From Stenotrophomonas maltophilia (GTDB lineage: Bacteria; Pseudomonadota; Gammaproteobacteria; Xanthomonadales; Xanthomonadaceae), in the NCBI RefSeq assembly GCF_002205165.1, contig NZ_NIVS01000054.1:124001-188000 (forward strand): 64,000 bases of DNA, given 5' to 3'. Below the pieces are notes generated by a model that saw nothing but the letters and a program-made list of their open reading frames with translations, had not been told where the DNA came from and did no database searches. Both the position numbers and the translations under genes were made by a program. Positions 58,286 to 64,000 of the stretch are shown one piece after another. The stretch's first letter is position 1, and the number at the start of each line of letters is the position of its first letter.

Positions 58286-59230
58286 TCAGGCCGCCATCGC
58301 CACCTTGCGCAGGCGGTCCAGCAGGAAGTCCGCCAGCTCATGCGGGGAGTACTTGGCCACGAACGCGTTCGCGCCGACGCGTTCCACCATGGCGTTGTTG
58401 AACACGCCCGACAGGGAGGTGTGCAGCAACACGTACAGGCCGGCCAGGCCCGGGTGACGCCGGATTTCCGTCGTCAGGGTGTAGCCGTCCATCGCCGGCA
58501 TCTCGATATCGGAGATCACCATGGCGTAGCGCTCGGCCGGGTTCTCGCCCGAGGCGTGGATCTGCAGCAGGTGGTCCAGCGCCTGCTTGCCATCGGAGAG
58601 CAGGGTCGCCCCGACCCCCAGCTGGTCCAGCACGCTGCGGATCTGCTGGCGGGCCACGCGCGAGTCGTCCACCACCAGCACCTGCATCGGCGGGGCGCCG
58701 GGGGGCAGGGCCATGGAGGGATCCAGCACCGCTTCACCGCGGATCTCGGCGATGTCGGCCAGCACGCTTTCCACGTCGATCACCTGGATCAGCTCGCCCT
58801 GGAAGCGGGTCACGGCCGTCAGGTAGCTCGATTCGGCACCCAGCTCCGGCGGCGGATGGATGTCTTCCACCGCGATATTGACGATGCGTTCCACGCCGCT
58901 GACCAGGAAGCCCTGGATGGAGCGGTTGAACTCGGTCACCACCAGATAGCCCGGCGCCTTGTCGGCATCGGGCTCACGCTCGGGGTGGCCGATCGCCAGG
59001 CCCAGGTCCAGCACCGGCACCGAGCGGCCACGCACATCGGCCACACCGGCGAACTGGCTGGGCAGCCCGGGCACCTGGAACAGATCCGGGCGCCGCAGGA
59101 CTTCCTGCACCTTGAAGACGTTCACGCCAAAAAGCTGACGTCCGCCCAGCCGGAACAGCAGCAGGGCCAGACGATTGTGGCCGGCCAGTCGCGTACGCTG
59201 GTCGATGCGGTTGAGCAGGTCATGGGACAT
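58286..59230 (-). CDS. cheV: Chemotaxis coupling protein CheV (CheW-receiver)
   Basis: A 314-residue protein with an N-terminal CheW domain (about 15-165; LLLFRLGGRQLFGVNVFKVQ, VADVRGRSVPVLDLG) and a C-terminal receiver (about 180-310; VLVVDDSRVARQQIRSVLDQ, phospho-acceptor in MVISDIEMPAMDG, VAKYSPHEL). CheV links receptors and CheA and its phosphorylation is thought to adjust adaptation. The start ATG at 59230 lies only seven or eight bases after a sigma-28 -10 box, which implies a leaderless mRNA; no ribosome site is seen, in agreement. It is divergent from flgA. Confidence 0.96.
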   Translation of the reverse strand: MSHDLLNRIDQRTRLAGHNRLALLLFRLGGRQLFGVNVFKVQEVLRRPDLFQVPGLPSQFAGVADVRGRSVPVLDLGLAIGHPEREPDADKAPGYLVVTEFNRSIQGFLVSGVERIVNIAVEDIHPPPELGAESSYLTAVTRFQGELIQVIDVESVLADIAEIRGEAVLDPSMALPPGAPPMQVLVVDDSRVARQQIRSVLDQLGVGATLLSDGKQALDHLLQIHASGENPAERYAMVISDIEMPAMDGYTLTTEIRRHPGLAGLYVLLHTSLSGVFNNAMVERVGANAFVAKYSPHELADFLLDRLRKVAMAA

Positions 59231-59237
59231 GGGCTTG

Positions 59238-59264
59238 GTATCGGCGGCAGTGGCGGCGACTTGA
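59238..59264 (-). promoter_or_regulatory. Sigma-28 promoter of cheV
   Basis: Minus strand TCAA (in TCAAG), 15 bases, GCCGATAC. The -10 ends eight bases before the cheV ATG. Same layout as at motC. Confidence 0.78.
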
Positions 59265-59283
59265 GCACCGCGCGCGCACCGGT

Positions 59284-59300
59284 TCGGCATGCGGCTTGCA
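59284..59300 (+). promoter_or_regulatory. Sigma-54 promoter of flgA
   Basis: Plus strand TCGGCATGCGGCTTGCA: GGCA-G, four bases, TTGCA, two mismatches from the consensus. 36 bases before the flgA ATG; divergent from the cheV promoter, 20 bases away. Confidence 0.8.
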
Positions 59301-59335
59301 TCGTGCTGCCCATGTTCATTGCCCATGGAGTGCCC

Positions 59336-59983
59336 ATGCGTTCTCTTGTCTTTGCCGCGCTGCTGCTGGCGGCGCCCGCCTGGGCGGCCGGTGGCTGGCA
59401 GCCCGTGGACAGCATCCGCCAGGCCGCGCTGGGCACCTTGCCGGCCGGCAGTGAAGGCGACACCACCCTGGATTCGGCATTGCGCCTGCCGGCGTGCGGC
59501 CAGCCGCTGGCGGCCCAGCCGACCGGCACCAGTACCGTGGAGGTCAGCTGTCCCGATGCGGGTGGCTGGCGCCTGTTCGTTCCGGTCAAGGTGCGCCGCA
59601 ACCAGACCGTCCTCATCCTCAATCGTGGTGTGGCCGCTGGAGAAACCCTGGCGGCGGCCGATATCACCACTGGCCAGCGTGATGCGGCCCGGATCGCCGG
59701 CGCTGCATTGGCCGATCCGGCCGCCGCCGTCGGCCGCGTGGCGCGCAGGACCCTCAGTGCCGGCAGCCTGCTCTCGGCCAATGATCTGGTCGCGCAGCGC
59801 CTGGTGCGCCGGGGCGACAGTGTCGCGCTGGTGTCGCGGCGGGGCGGGGTGGAGGTCCGGGTTGCCGGGCGCGCCATGGCCGATGCCGGCGAGAACGAGC
59901 GGGTCTCGGTCGAAAACCTGTCGTCCCGCAAGATCGTGCAGGGCACCGTCGCGGCCAGCGGTGACGTTTTAGTGACGCGCTGA
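59336..59983 (+). CDS. flgA: Flagellar P-ring assembly chaperone FlgA
   Basis: A 215-residue periplasmic protein with a signal peptide (MRSLVFAALLLAAPAWA), two cysteines (LPACGQPL and VSCPD), and a SAF-like C-terminal half (LNRGVAAGETLAAADITTGQ, RTLSAGSLLSANDLVAQRLV, VRRGDSVALVSRRGGVEVRV, GENERVSVENLSSRKIVQGT). It helps FlgI form the P ring. The ATG at 59336 has GGAG five bases upstream; a much longer open frame upstream is antisense to flgB and cheV and is not coding. First gene of the plus-strand block flgA-flgM-flgN. Confidence 0.95.
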   Translation: MRSLVFAALLLAAPAWAAGGWQPVDSIRQAALGTLPAGSEGDTTLDSALRLPACGQPLAAQPTGTSTVEVSCPDAGGWRLFVPVKVRRNQTVLILNRGVAAGETLAAADITTGQRDAARIAGAALADPAAAVGRVARRTLSAGSLLSANDLVAQRLVRRGDSVALVSRRGGVEVRVAGRAMADAGENERVSVENLSSRKIVQGTVAASGDVLVTR

Positions 59984-60034
59984 ACACGAGTGTGAATACG
60001 GGCCACTTTTCCCGTCAAATCTGCAATATTCCCC

Positions 60035-60061
60035 TAAAGATGGCGCCTGACCGGCCGTTAT
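60035..60061 (+). promoter_or_regulatory. Sigma-28 promoter of flgMN
   Basis: Plus strand TAAA, 15 bases, GCCGTTAT, identical in both boxes to the flagellin promoter. It lies 31 bases before the flgM ATG. flgM can therefore be raised by FliA itself in addition to read-through from flgA. Confidence 0.9.
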
Positions 60062-60092
60062 CCCTTGTGAACCGCATTCCCAGGACAACTCC

Positions 60093-60395
60093 ATGAGCCA
60101 GAAAATCGACGGCAACCTGCAGGCCACCGCCCATCTGCGCAGCGTCGCTCCCGGCAACAAGCCGAGCGTCAGCACCGATGCCCCGGCCCGCCCGGTGGAA
60201 GCCGCTGACAGCCTGCGCCTGACCGGCGAAGCCACCAGCCTGCAGGCGATGCAGCGCGAGCTGTCCACCGCCCCGGCGATCGACGCGGCGCGTGTGCAGG
60301 CCGTGCGTGATTCGCTGCAGAACGGCACTTACAAGATCAATCCGGACGCGATCGCTTCGCGCATGCTCGAGCTGGACCAGCAGCTGCAGGGATGA
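60093..60395 (+). CDS. flgM: Anti-sigma-28 factor FlgM
   Basis: A 100-residue, largely unfolded protein that binds and holds FliA until the hook is finished and FlgM is exported. The C-terminal half has the family pattern IDAARVQAVRDSLQNGTYKI and NPDAIASRMLELDQQL. AGGA lies seven bases before the ATG. It overlaps flgN by 4 bases (ATGA). A FliA promoter directly upstream gives the classic negative feedback. Confidence 0.95.
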   Translation: MSQKIDGNLQATAHLRSVAPGNKPSVSTDAPARPVEAADSLRLTGEATSLQAMQRELSTAPAIDAARVQAVRDSLQNGTYKINPDAIASRMLELDQQLQG

Positions 60396-60730
60396 AGCTG
60401 GCGATGAGCGAGCCGCTGCAGCGCCTCAGCGATGCCTTGGACGTTGAACGCCAGGCATTGGTCGAGCATGACGTGCAGGCCCTGATCCGTGCGACCGGCG
60501 CCAAGCTGGAGGCCCTGCGGGCCCTCGAAGCCGCGCTGCCGCTCGGCCAAGCCGAGCGCGTGCAGGAGCTGGCCGAGCGCAACCGCGCCAACGGCGTGCT
60601 GCTCTCGCGGCGGCGCCGCGAGGTCAACTGGGCCCTGCGCCAGCTGGGCCGCAGCGAGGATGCCGCGGCCTACGATGCCAAGGGGCAGTCGCATACGCTC
60701 AACACCCGGCGGCCGCTCGCGGTCGCCTGA
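60392..60730 (+). CDS. flgN: FlgK/FlgL export chaperone FlgN
   Basis: A 112-residue helical protein (LQRLSDALDVERQALVEHDV, QALIRATGAKLEALRALEAA, LAERNRANGVLLSRRRREVN), ending in a conserved YDAKGQSHTLNTRRPL tail, as in FlgN. It escorts the junction proteins FlgK and FlgL to the export gate. The start overlaps the flgM stop by 4 bases, so both come from the same mRNA. Confidence 0.93.
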   Translation: MKLAMSEPLQRLSDALDVERQALVEHDVQALIRATGAKLEALRALEAALPLGQAERVQELAERNRANGVLLSRRRREVNWALRQLGRSEDAAAYDAKGQSHTLNTRRPLAVA

Positions 60731-60809
60731 TCCGGCCTGTCCGGCGGCCCCCGGCTGCCGATGTGAACGTCACCGCGTATATTGAGCGCCTGTTTCCAGC
60801 CGCCTCGAT

Positions 60810-62039
60810 GTGACCGTGACCGTAACTTCCGCCCTTGTCACCGCCCCGTTGCCTCCGCATCCGGTCCTGCTTGCCCTGTTTGAACGGATCAAGGAGGGCG
60901 TGCTGCTGTTCCGTGAGGATGGCAGCGTGGCCCTGGCCAATGCCGCCGTCAGCGAGATCCTCGGCCAGGCCGAACGCGATGCCGGGCTGACCCCGGCGCA
61001 ATGGCTGCGCCAGCTGCTGCCACCGGACGCGCTGGAACAGGCGCGCCTCAACGGCCACTGGAACGGCAGCCTGCCGGTCGGCGAGCGCATGGTCATCGCC
61101 CATGTCTACCATCATGACGATGGCGGCCAGCGCCACTATCTGGCCCTGTTCCGCCGCATTGAAGGCCAGGAAGACTACGAGCGCGAGCTGCAGCAGCGCC
61201 ATGCCGAGCTGCGCCAGGCCTACCTGCGCCTCAACGGCACCCAGGAAAAGCTGCTGCAGTCGGAGAAGATGGCCTCCATCGGCCAACTCGCCGCCGGCGT
61301 GGCGCACGAGATCAACAACCCGATCGGCTATGTGCACTCCAACCTGGGCAGCCTGCAGGAATACCTGCGCAGCCTGTTCACCGTGATCGAAGCCTACGAG
61401 CGTGCCCTGCGTGCACCGGATCCCAAGGCGTTGATCCCGGAGATCGACGACATCCGTCAGCGCTTCGACATCGACTTCATCAGCCGCGACCTGCCGCAGC
61501 TGATGGCCGAATCGCGCGAGGGCATCGAGCGGGTGACCCGGATCGTGCGCGATCTGAAGGACTTCTCGTATTCCGGACGCGATGAGTCGTGGAAGCTGGT
61601 GGACCTGCATGCGGGCCTGGAATCCACGATCAACATCATCTGGAACGAGCTCAAGTACAAGGTGACCCTGCACCGCGAATTCGGCCAGCTGCCGCTGGTG
61701 GAGTGCCTGCCCTCGGAGTTGAACCAGGTCTACATGAACCTGCTGCTCAATGCCGGCCACGCCATTGCCGACCGCGGCACGATCCATGTGCGCACCGGGG
61801 TGGAGGGCGATACCGTCTGGGTGGAATTCGAAGACACCGGCGGCGGTATCTCGCCGGAGCTGCGCCAGCGCATCTTCGATCCGTTCTTCACCACCAAGCC
61901 GGTGGGCAGCGGCACCGGGTTGGGCCTGTCGATCTCCTACAGCATCATCAACAAGCACCACGGCCGCATCGACCTGGAGAGCACGCCGGGCGTGGGCTCC
62001 AAATTCAGGCTGGTACTGCCGATCAAGCAGCCGCGCTGA
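60810..62039 (+). CDS. Soluble PAS-domain sensor histidine kinase
   Basis: A 409-residue kinase without membrane segments. PAS domain at about 18-125 ([20 protein letters not shown]), a coiled coil ([20 protein letters not shown]), HisKA with [15 protein letters not shown] (H166) and HATPase ([54 protein letters not shown]). Input is probably an internal signal. It converges on the GGDEF-EAL-REC gene (62153-63910). In Xanthomonas the kinases RavA and RavS are encoded with RavR, and RavA is also reported to phosphorylate VemR; this protein may be one of them. Start codon GTG at 60810 is uncertain; no ribosome site is clear. Confidence 0.9.
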   Translation: MTVTVTSALVTAPLPPHPVLLALFERIKEGVLLFREDGSVALANAAVSEILGQAERDAGLTPAQWLRQLLPPDALEQARLNGHWNGSLPVGERMVIAHVYHHDDGGQRHYLALFRRIEGQEDYERELQQRHAELRQAYLRLNGTQEKLLQSEKMASIGQLAAGVAHEINNPIGYVHSNLGSLQEYLRSLFTVIEAYERALRAPDPKALIPEIDDIRQRFDIDFISRDLPQLMAESREGIERVTRIVRDLKDFSYSGRDESWKLVDLHAGLESTINIIWNELKYKVTLHREFGQLPLVECLPSELNQVYMNLLLNAGHAIADRGTIHVRTGVEGDTVWVEFEDTGGGISPELRQRIFDPFFTTKPVGSGTGLGLSISYSIINKHHGRIDLESTPGVGSKFRLVLPIKQPR

Positions 62040-62054
62040 TCCAGCAATGGCCTT

Positions 62055-62071
62055 GCCGGCCGCTGGCCGGC
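62055..62071. terminator. Hairpin between convergent genes
   Basis: 7-bp stem GCCGGCC/GGCCGGC with a 3-base loop, 15 bases after the histidine kinase stop; flanking CAATG and CATTG could extend it. May end transcription from either side. Confidence 0.5.
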
Positions 62072-62112
62072 ATTGCGGGGGCTTTCACAGATCCCTTCGG
62101 GTGGGGAAGAGC

Positions 62113-62135
62113 AGCCGACCGACGGTCGGCTCTAC
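62113..62135 (-). repeat. SMAG-like element (GTAG-ended hairpin repeat)
   Basis: On the minus strand GTAG, then AGCCGACC paired with GGTCGGCT around a 3-base loop (GTC). This matches the form of SMAG elements, short palindromic repeats spread through Stenotrophomonas maltophilia genomes, usually in intergenic DNA between convergent genes. Recognition is from memory of the consensus. Confidence 0.75.
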
Positions 62136-62152
62136 CGAAATCTCTGGCGCTC

Positions 62153-63910
62153 TCAATCCTCGTCCACCGTCGGCAGCGCCGGCGCGGGTGCGGTGTTCGC
62201 ACGCCGCTGTTCCTCATGCGTGCGGAACGCCTGGTGGATGTGCTTGCGCAGCTCGTCATCGTTCCACGGCTTGGTCAGGAAGCGATAGATCGCGCCGCGG
62301 TTGATTGCGTCGGTCACGGTGTTGAGGTCGGTGTAGCCGGACAGTACCAGGCGGATCGTATCCGGGTAGAGCATCTTGACCCGGCCCAGGAACTCGGTGC
62401 CGCTCATGTCGCTCATGCGCTGGTCGGACAGGATCACCTGCACGTCGTTGATGGCCAGCAGATCGAAGGCATCGCGCACGTTGCCCGCGGCCAGGATCCG
62501 GTACCCGTCGCGGCGGAACAGACGCACCAGCGAGCGCAGCACGTTCTCTTCGTCGTCCAGCAGCAGCAGCGTGCGGTCCGGGCGCGTCTCGGCGAAGGCC
62601 TCCGGGCGCAGGTAACGGCGGCGCAGGGTCATGCCCGCAGCATCGGCGGACATCGGCTCACCGAACAGATAGCCCTGGAATACATCGCAGTCGTTGCGGC
62701 GCAGGAAGCCGAGTTGCGCCTGCGACTCCACCCCGTTGGCAATCACCGTCATGCCCAGCTGGTGGCCCATGGCGATGATCGCGCGGGCAATGGCCGCCTC
62801 GCGGTTGCCGGCCGGCGCGCTCTTGATGAAGCTGCGGTCGATCTTGAGCTTGTCCACCGGGTAGCGGACCAGCGCGCTGAGGCTGGAATCGCCGGTGCCG
62901 AAGTTGTCCAGGCTCAGGCTGATGCCTTCGTTGCGCAGGTTGACCAGGGTTTCGTGCACGAAGTTGACGTTGTTGGTCAGCGCGCTTTCGTTGATCTCCA
63001 GCGTCAGCATCTGCGCCGGCACACCGGCGGCCTGCATCAGCGACATCACCTCGGCGAAGAAGTTCGGGCGCAGCAGCTGCAGGGTGGACACGTTCACCGC
63101 GATGGTGAAGTCATCAAAGCCCTGGTCGCGCCACAGCTTGGCCTGCTTGAGCGCGCCTTCCAGCACCCAGGTGCCGATCTGCACGATGATGCCCAGCCGT
63201 TCGGCCGTGCGCATGAAACGCTCCGGCACCAGCATGCCCAGGGTGGGCGATTGCCAGCGCAGCAGCGCTTCCATGCCGACCACGTGGCCATCGCGGGCGC
63301 TGACCAGCGGCTGGTAACGCAGCTTGAGCTCGCCATTGGGGATCGCGTCGACAATCTGGCGCGCGATGATGCTCTCGCTGTGGGCGCTGGAGGGCGTATC
63401 CACCGCGTGGATGCGCACCGCATTGCCACCCTCGCGGGCGGCCTGGTACAGCGCATCCTCGGCGTGGTCGAGCAGGCGCGAGACGCCGGTGGCGTGCTCC
63501 GGGCACAGGCTCACGCCCAGTTTGCCGGTCATGAACAGCGTGTACGGCAGCACCGACAGCGGCAGTTCCAGCTGCTGGCGGATCTCCTCGGCCAGGTCCT
63601 CGGGCAGCGGCATGTCGGCAGTGCGTGGCACCGCCAGCAGGAATTCATCGCTGCCGTGGCGCCACAGCTTGCCGCGGCCGCGCAGGTGGTGCTGCAGGCG
63701 CTGGGCGACCAGCACCAGGGCCTGGTCGCCGACCTCGGCGCTCATGTTCTCGTTGACCGAGGCGAAGTGGTCGATATCCACGTGCATGAGCATCAGCGGC
63801 GTGCCGCCGGAGGCGGCCTCGGTCACCATCGCCTGCAGTTCGGGGTTGCCGGCGCCCAGGCGGGGCGGGGCGTCCTCGATGCTGACCAGGGGCAGAGAAG
63901 GGTTCCACAT
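62153..63910 (-). CDS. ravR: GGDEF-EAL-receiver response regulator, RavR-like
   Basis: A 585-residue cytoplasmic protein in the unusual order GGDEF (about 30-165), EAL (about 185-425), receiver (about 445-560). This order is that of RavR of Xanthomonas campestris, a c-di-GMP regulator of motility and virulence. The GGDEF motif is GSDEF. In the EAL domain GMEALLRW, VNVSTL, LEINES, KLKIDRSF and FQGY are kept, but DDFG is DNFG and the catalytic EGVE is NGVE, so phosphodiesterase activity may be lost or weak. The receiver has LLDDEENV and phospho-acceptor SDQRMSDMSG with FLTKPWND. It starts four bases after the stop of a histidine kinase gene, its likely partner. Confidence 0.88.
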   Translation of the reverse strand: MWNPSLPLVSIEDAPPRLGAGNPELQAMVTEAASGGTPLMLMHVDIDHFASVNENMSAEVGDQALVLVAQRLQHHLRGRGKLWRHGSDEFLLAVPRTADMPLPEDLAEEIRQQLELPLSVLPYTLFMTGKLGVSLCPEHATGVSRLLDHAEDALYQAAREGGNAVRIHAVDTPSSAHSESIIARQIVDAIPNGELKLRYQPLVSARDGHVVGMEALLRWQSPTLGMLVPERFMRTAERLGIIVQIGTWVLEGALKQAKLWRDQGFDDFTIAVNVSTLQLLRPNFFAEVMSLMQAAGVPAQMLTLEINESALTNNVNFVHETLVNLRNEGISLSLDNFGTGDSSLSALVRYPVDKLKIDRSFIKSAPAGNREAAIARAIIAMGHQLGMTVIANGVESQAQLGFLRRNDCDVFQGYLFGEPMSADAAGMTLRRRYLRPEAFAETRPDRTLLLLDDEENVLRSLVRLFRRDGYRILAAGNVRDAFDLLAINDVQVILSDQRMSDMSGTEFLGRVKMLYPDTIRLVLSGYTDLNTVTDAINRGAIYRFLTKPWNDDELRKHIHQAFRTHEEQRRANTAPAPALPTVDED

Positions 63911-63914
63911 GAGC

Positions 63915-64000
63915 TCAGTGTTCCAGGGTGTCGTGAGCCGTCGCGCCGGTGGCGCGGTACGGCAGGTAAAGGTCGATCAGGGTACCGGCGCCGTGCGCCG
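63915..64000 (-). CDS. Sensor histidine kinase, C-terminal end only (partial)
   Basis: The last 28 codons of a gene that begins outside the window. They read AHGAGTLIDLYLPYRATGAT then AHDTLEH and stop. The GxGTxxxLYLP pattern is the usual end of a HATPase domain. It lies four bases before the GGDEF-EAL-REC gene, so the two form an operon. By analogy with ravS-ravR it is likely the kinase for that regulator; the sensor part cannot be seen. Confidence 0.75.
   Translation of the reverse strand, partial: AHGAGTLIDLYLPYRATGATAHDTLEH

Noticed and set aside
57488..59335. Long upstream extension of the flgA frame
   Set aside because: It is antisense to flgC, flgB and cheV; the signal peptide and GGAG place the real start at 59336.
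1..64000. CRISPR arrays, tRNA genes, insertion sequences or prophage
   Set aside because: No spaced direct repeats, cloverleaf patterns, transposase or phage motifs were found on reading both strands.

Overview
The window is a high-GC gammaproteobacterial flagellar, chemotaxis and c-di-GMP cluster, almost all of it read on the minus strand. Gene order, the rpoN-vemR-fleQ trio, a GGDEF-EAL-receiver protein of the RavR type and three tandem flagellin genes point to the Xanthomonadaceae. A GTAG-ended 8-bp hairpin at 62113-62135 looks like a SMAG element, the small repeat typical of Stenotrophomonas, so Stenotrophomonas is the best guess. No tRNA, rRNA, insertion sequence, CRISPR array or prophage gene was seen.

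Layout, in the direction of minus-strand transcription (high to low coordinate). 63915-64000 and 62153-63910: end of a sensor kinase, then a GGDEF-EAL-REC regulator. 59336-62039 is the only plus-strand block: flgA, flgM, flgN and a soluble PAS histidine kinase. 58286-59230: cheV. 47471-58135: flgBCDEFGHIJKL (rod, hook, rings, hook-filament junction), closed by a strong terminator. 43381-47229: three flagellin genes. 40130-42928: fliD, fliS, a FliT-like gene and a PilZ protein. 39410-40042: a NarL/LuxR-type response regulator (FsnR-like). 35848-39145: rpoN, vemR, fleQ. 28910-35549: fliEFGHIJK. 24629-28793: fliLMNOPQR. 22345-24489: a MHYT-GGDEF-EAL protein. 15574-22225: flhB, flhA, flhF, fleN, fliA. 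12704-15557: cheY, cheZ and a first cheA. 8894-12624: motC, motD, parC, parP. 6134-8823: a STAS protein, a second cheY and a second cheA. 1-5748: a chemoreceptor with a CheR/CheB-type C-terminal tether, ycgR, cheW, a small exported OB-like protein and a second, truncated chemoreceptor gene.

The regulatory logic can be read from the DNA. Close matches to the sigma-54 -24/-12 consensus sit in front of fliE, fliL, flgB, flgA, fliD and (weaker) flhB, fitting RpoN and FleQ encoded here. Sigma-28 (FliA) promoters of the form TAAA or TCAA, 15 bases, GCCGNTAN sit in front of the first flagellin gene, flgM, cheV, motC, cheW, ycgR, a chemoreceptor and probably the OB-like gene. FlgM (anti-sigma) and FliA are both in the window. 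Many genes overlap by 1, 4 or more bases, which suggests translational coupling.

The most unusual observations are: near-identical tandem 19-residue repeats in the ParP linker, matched by a tandem repeat in the linker of the CheA encoded with cheYZ; a concentric dyad of about 57 bp in front of rpoN; back-to-back sigma-54 promoters between the flagellin and fliD genes, one pointing into antisense DNA; sigma-28 promoters placed so that motC and cheV mRNAs would be nearly leaderless; a FleQ without the usual c-di-GMP-binding LFRSLVG motif; and a STAS-CheY-CheA module with no cheB or cheR in the window. All functional statements come from reading the sequence and from family knowledge; no database search was run.
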